DNA from: G965267605 sp965267605
GTDB lineage: Bacteria; Bacteroidota; Bacteroidia; Flavobacteriales_E; Vicingaceae
Direction: 5' to 3'
NCBI GenBank assembly: GCA_965267605.1
Contig: OZ254088.1
Span: 1,860,001 to 1,924,000, forward strand
Length of the DNA stretch: 64,000 nt
The position numbers and the translations under genes were made by a program. Below are positions 60,773-64,000 of the stretch, one piece after another. The first letter of the stretch is position 1; each line of letters begins with the position of its first letter. The notes below the pieces were generated by a model. The model ran no database searches, was not told where the DNA came from, and worked only from the letters and a program-made list of their open reading frames with translations.

Positions 60773-62041
60773 ATGGAAGAGAAAGAAATATTTGACCTTA
60801 TCGAGCAGGAAAGAGCTCGACAGACTCACGGCATGGAATTGATTGCCTCAGAGAATTACGTGAGCGATCAGGTTCTAGCTGCTTTAGGATCAATTTTAAC
60901 CAATAAGTATGCCGAGGGCCTACCAGGTAAACGTTACTACGGTGGGTGCGAAGTGGTAGACGTAATTGAGAACGTTGCAAGAGATAGGGCCAAGGAATTG
61001 TTCAATGCTGAATGGGCTAACGTGCAACCGCACTCAGGATCTCAAGCGAATGCTGCAGTAATGCTGGCACTCATCAATCCTGGAGACAGAATATTGGGGT
61101 TTGACCTGAGTCACGGAGGCCATCTTACCCATGGCTCCGCTGTGAACTTTTCTGGTAAACTTTATGAGCCACACTTCTACGGTGTGAATAGAGAAACTGG
61201 AACTGTAGATTATGATGCTCTGGAGACCACGGCCAAAGATGTAAAACCGAAGCTTATTATAGTGGGCGCCTCTGCCTATTCCAGAGATTGGGACTATGAA
61301 AGATTCCGAGCTGTTGCTGATGAAGTGGGTGCTGTTCTAATGGCTGATATATCACATCCTGCGGGGTTGATCGCTAAAGGCATTCTTAAAGATCCGCTTC
61401 CTCACTGTCATGTAGTTACAACAACAACCCATAAGACCTTGAGAGGGCCGCGTGGTGGCATCATTATGCTTGGCAAGGATGGTGGCAACACGATAGGTAA
61501 ATTAACACGTGACGGTAAGAAGAGACGTTGGTCTACCCTACTTGATTCTGCGGTGTTCCCGGGAACCCAAGGTGGGCCCCTTGAGCATTGTATCGCAGCA
61601 AAAGCTGTAGCATTCGGAGAAGCACTTTCGGATGAATTCATGCACTACACGCTACAGGTAGTTAAGAACGCTTCAACCTTGGCTGATGCGATGATTGCAA
61701 GGGGTTATGACATCGTTTCAAATGGTACAGATAACCACTGTATGCTGATCGACCTTCGCAACAAGGGTGTAACCGGAAAAGTAGCAGAAGACGCACTTAT
61801 CAAAGCTGACATTACGGTAAACAAGAATATGGTTCCATTCGATACAGAATCACCGATGGTAACCTCTGGTATTAGAATAGGTACAGCTGCGGTTACTACA
61901 CGTGGACTAAAGGAAGACCACATGGAGGCGCTTGCAGATATGATCGATAAGTCGATTCAACAACATGACAATGATGCTGCTCTGAAGGAAGTTCGCGGTG
62001 ACGTGAACGGTATGATGGAGCACCTTCCTTTGTTCGCTTAG
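60773..62041 (+). CDS. glyA: Serine hydroxymethyltransferase
   Basis: The 422-residue PLP enzyme converts serine and tetrahydrofolate to glycine and methylene-tetrahydrofolate. Visible are HGMELIASENYVSDQVLAALGS, NKYAEGLPGKRYYGGCEVVD, the HSGSQANAA motif, and the PLP-lysine segment VVTTTTHKTLRGPRGG. The end contains ITVNKNMVPFD and SGIRIGTAAVTTRG. The length is normal. It begins 43 bases after the stop of PID copy 2, behind that gene's terminator, so it needs its own promoter, which I cannot identify with confidence. Confidence 0.97.
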   Translation: MEEKEIFDLIEQERARQTHGMELIASENYVSDQVLAALGSILTNKYAEGLPGKRYYGGCEVVDVIENVARDRAKELFNAEWANVQPHSGSQANAAVMLALINPGDRILGFDLSHGGHLTHGSAVNFSGKLYEPHFYGVNRETGTVDYDALETTAKDVKPKLIIVGASAYSRDWDYERFRAVADEVGAVLMADISHPAGLIAKGILKDPLPHCHVVTTTTHKTLRGPRGGIIMLGKDGGNTIGKLTRDGKKRRWSTLLDSAVFPGTQGGPLEHCIAAKAVAFGEALSDEFMHYTLQVVKNASTLADAMIARGYDIVSNGTDNHCMLIDLRNKGVTGKVAEDALIKADITVNKNMVPFDTESPMVTSGIRIGTAAVTTRGLKEDHMEALADMIDKSIQQHDNDAALKEVRGDVNGMMEHLPLFA

Positions 62042-62055
62042 CAAGTCAACTGGAT

Positions 62056-62877
62056 TTGAGTGGATTAAAAAGCCGTGTATTAAATAAGCTTCGAAGCGGT
62101 GGTTCTGGTTGGACCGCAGTAGATCACGTCATAAATGGACGCTCTTTTCGTATTCCGATTTTAGAAACCGTGGGTAAGGCAAACGTTCAGGATGCTGAAC
62201 CCTGGATGGTTGATGTTCTCAAGTCACTTGATCTTGAGGGTGGACTCATTGATGTTGGGGTGAATGTTGGCCAAACGCTGCTAAAATTCAGAAGCGTATA
62301 TGATAGTGCCCCATACGTTGGATTTGAACCAAATCCCTTGTGTGTTCATTATACTAACAAGCTGATCGCTGCTAACAACATTGCTCAGGCCGATGTGTAC
62401 CCCACCGGTATTTCTGATGATTCGGGATATGTGAAGATCCACTATTACAGTGACGAACTCTCTGACCCCTCTGCCAGTATCGTAGAAGGTTACCGTCCAG
62501 ACAATAAGATTGCCAGGTCGGAATTGATCCGCGTATCCACGTTTTCTCAAATAGAGAAAGAATGTTCGTTGCCCTCAAATGCCGGTGCAGTAAAGATCGA
62601 TGTTGAGGGTGCAGAATCATTGGTGCTTTCCAGCATGAAAGACTATTTAAGCAGGCAAAGAATTCCAGTGATCATTGAAATACTTCCGGTCTATAATGAG
62701 GAGAACACGGAAAGATTGAACAAGCAACAATCCATTGAGCAGATCATCGCGGATTTGAACTATTCCATCCATCGAATAGATAAATCCGAAGGAACATTTG
62801 CCGGTCTGTCTCCTATTGACTCTTTTGGAATCCATGGAGACCTTACCAAGTGTGACTACATCCTAATGCCAGCTTAG
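62056..62877 (+). CDS. FkbM family methyltransferase
   Basis: The 273-residue protein has the S-adenosylmethionine region GGLIDVGVNVGQTLLKFRSV, the acidic VGFEPNPLCVHYTNKLI, and the FkbM hallmark AVKIDVEGAESLVLSSM. It differs clearly from the FkbM protein at 39156-40043. There is no ATG before residue 52, so TTG 62056, 14 bases after the glyA stop, is the likely start. It may share a transcript with glyA, which would link methyl-group supply and use, but this is only positional. It may also serve the surface glycan. Confidence 0.88.
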   Translation: MSGLKSRVLNKLRSGGSGWTAVDHVINGRSFRIPILETVGKANVQDAEPWMVDVLKSLDLEGGLIDVGVNVGQTLLKFRSVYDSAPYVGFEPNPLCVHYTNKLIAANNIAQADVYPTGISDDSGYVKIHYYSDELSDPSASIVEGYRPDNKIARSELIRVSTFSQIEKECSLPSNAGAVKIDVEGAESLVLSSMKDYLSRQRIPVIIEILPVYNEENTERLNKQQSIEQIIADLNYSIHRIDKSEGTFAGLSPIDSFGIHGDLTKCDYILMPA

Positions 62878-62902
62878 TAGAAAAACATATATGGTATAAA
62901 AG

Positions 62903-62928
62903 AAAGCCCCGGATTTCTCCGGGGCTTT
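62903..62928. terminator. Strong bidirectional terminator hairpin
   Basis: A perfect 10-bp stem (aaagccccgg at 62903-62912, ccggggcttt at 62919-62928) with a six-base loop lies between two convergent genes. Each side ends in a short T run, so it can serve both the FkbM gene and the T9SS type A gene. Confidence 0.88.
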
Positions 62929-62949
62929 CCTATATACTGCATGTATGAT

Positions 62950-64000
62950 TTACTTCGCAATGATCATCTTACGTGCAAGGACATTGTTGTCATACTCGAT
63001 GTAGTAGTAGTATACCCCACCAGCCCAATTCTTGACGTCTAGATCAATTTTATGCGCACCGGCCGTTCTAGTGTTCATTTCGTTGTAGATCACCTCTCCA
63101 AGCGCATTCGTAACAGCGAATTTAACTTCAGCGCTGTTTGGAATGGTGAAGTTGATCGTTGTAAGGTCATTGGCTGGGTTTGGAACGTTCTGTCCAAGCG
63201 TTAACCCAGGCACCTGATTGTTATCAATACCAGTAGTGTTCACCTTACATGGTCCAATCTCCGTGAAACAGAAGTCATCAATAGCCCATCCTTCACTATC
63301 GAACGTGCTACTCGCATCCGAAGTCCAACGGAAACGCAACACCAATGAACTCGGCAATGGCAACACCAGCTTATACTCTGAATGCACCCAACCATTGGTA
63401 TTCGGCATACTAGATGACGAGCCGGAGAACCCATCAAGGAACGGAGGTGCATTGATTCCTACAACGTTAGGAACGTTATACCAATCAGTTCCTAGCGTAT
63501 CACCGAGGTGGCCAAGAAGCTTCCAAGTGTTACCCTTGTCAGTTGAGTATTCAACGTGGCCTCCATCCTGCTGCATTTCTGATTCAAACTTGTGCTCAAA
63601 CTCTACTTTATAGCATCTTCCGGAATCCACAACAAACATTGGTGTGTAGACCGCAGAACTATCCAGAATATGATAGTTCGTATCAAGTCTGGTCATCCAC
63701 GCATTAGCGCCACTAAAGGCAGCGTTGATGATCGTTTGGTTCGGTGTACCCGAAGCCCATCCTGTTGAAGACTTGTGATTGAGTGCATTTAGAGCAACCC
63801 AAGGAGCCTGACTGGTTTCAAAGTTGTTACAGTAGCTGCCCGATTGCTGAATAGTTGTTGAATCAAAAATACAGATAGACAGGTACGATGTATCGGTAGC
63901 TGGAACCATATCCACACCGAAGTTCGGTTGATCTGTCCATACTTTAATGTTGTGACATCCTGCAGGGGCAGCCCATTTCTGACCAAATGTGTGTAGTATC
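62950..64000 (-). CDS. T9SS type A sorting-domain protein (partial, 5' end outside window)
   Basis: The frame is open to the window edge, so at least 350 residues are present and the start lies beyond base 64000. The first in-frame start codon inside the window (GTG 63915) is not the real start, because coding sequence continues upstream of it (FGQKWAAPAGCHNIKVW). The visible part contains a jellyroll domain with paired cysteines (RCYKVEFEHKFESEMQQDGG, LRFRWTSDASSTFDSEGWAIDDF), as in secreted peptidases and adhesins. The end is a type A sorting domain (LGQNVPNPANDLTTINF, VTNALGEVIYNE, GVYYYYIE). It is exported by the type IX system. Any catalytic domain would lie outside the window. Confidence 0.9.
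   Translation of the reverse strand, partial: ILHTFGQKWAAPAGCHNIKVWTDQPNFGVDMVPATDTSYLSICIFDSTTIQQSGSYCNNFETSQAPWVALNALNHKSSTGWASGTPNQTIINAAFSGANAWMTRLDTNYHILDSSAVYTPMFVVDSGRCYKVEFEHKFESEMQQDGGHVEYSTDKGNTWKLLGHLGDTLGTDWYNVPNVVGINAPPFLDGFSGSSSSMPNTNGWVHSEYKLVLPLPSSLVLRFRWTSDASSTFDSEGWAIDDFCFTEIGPCKVNTTGIDNNQVPGLTLGQNVPNPANDLTTINFTIPNSAEVKFAVTNALGEVIYNEMNTRTAGAHKIDLDVKNWAGGVYYYYIEYDNNVLARKMIIAK

Overview
The window is a chromosomal segment of a Bacteroidota bacterium, most likely a Flavobacteriia-like relative. The grounds are type IX secretion (T9SS) cargo with type A and type B C-terminal sorting domains, PorP/SprF outer-membrane proteins, upstream elements of the Bacteroidota form TAnnTTTG, few Shine-Dalgarno sequences, and an exosortase next to an exopolysaccharide locus. 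I see no rRNA, tRNA, insertion sequence, phage gene or CRISPR array. Species cannot be named from the sequence alone.

Positions 1-12000 are rich in secreted proteins. They hold the end of a T9SS type B protein coupled to a PorP/SprF protein, a DUF1684 protein with a 1213-residue glycine-rich PKD protein, mnmD divergent from a thioredoxin-like gene, a beta-helix lipoprotein, and a second PKD protein/PorP-SprF pair. Positions 12000-29270 are mostly housekeeping: an alpha-helical repeat protein, a LuxC-like acyl-CoA reductase divergent from a two-cluster ferredoxin, an operon guaB - three periplasmic PPIase-family proteins - MoxR ATPase, a fibronectin-like T9SS type B protein, a two-subunit M16 peptidase behind a nitronate monooxygenase/FabK-like enzyme, and a PorG-like outer-membrane protein.

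Positions 29272-55613 are one uninterrupted minus-strand cluster of 23 intact genes (plus one gene remnant) for a surface polysaccharide. It encodes a Wzc-like tyrosine kinase with an extreme Gly-Tyr tail, a Wzm/Wzt ABC exporter, a Wzy-like membrane protein, about ten glycosyltransferases, three sulfotransferases, a carbamoyltransferase, an AsnB-like amidotransferase, two methyltransferases and two nucleotide-sugar epimerases. Most genes overlap by 1-30 bases, often as ATGA, GTGA, TTGA or TGATG. The C-terminal stub of a lost O-acyltransferase remains at 46433-46588.

Divergent from this cluster (55677-60730) is the most interesting region. It holds an exosortase with intact Cys-Arg-His residues, a coupled small membrane partner, a large T9SS type A lectin-like protein, and two tiny paralogues (78 and 79 residues). 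The paralogues consist only of a signal peptide, an identical Pro/Gly/Cys stretch ending in Pro-Ile-Asp, a membrane helix and a basic tail. If both signals are cleaved, each yields a secreted peptide of only about 23 residues. The sorting signal matches what I recall as the PID-CTERM class, so this is probably an exosortase/PID-CTERM system tied to polysaccharide export. The window ends with glyA, an FkbM methyltransferase and a truncated T9SS type A protein.
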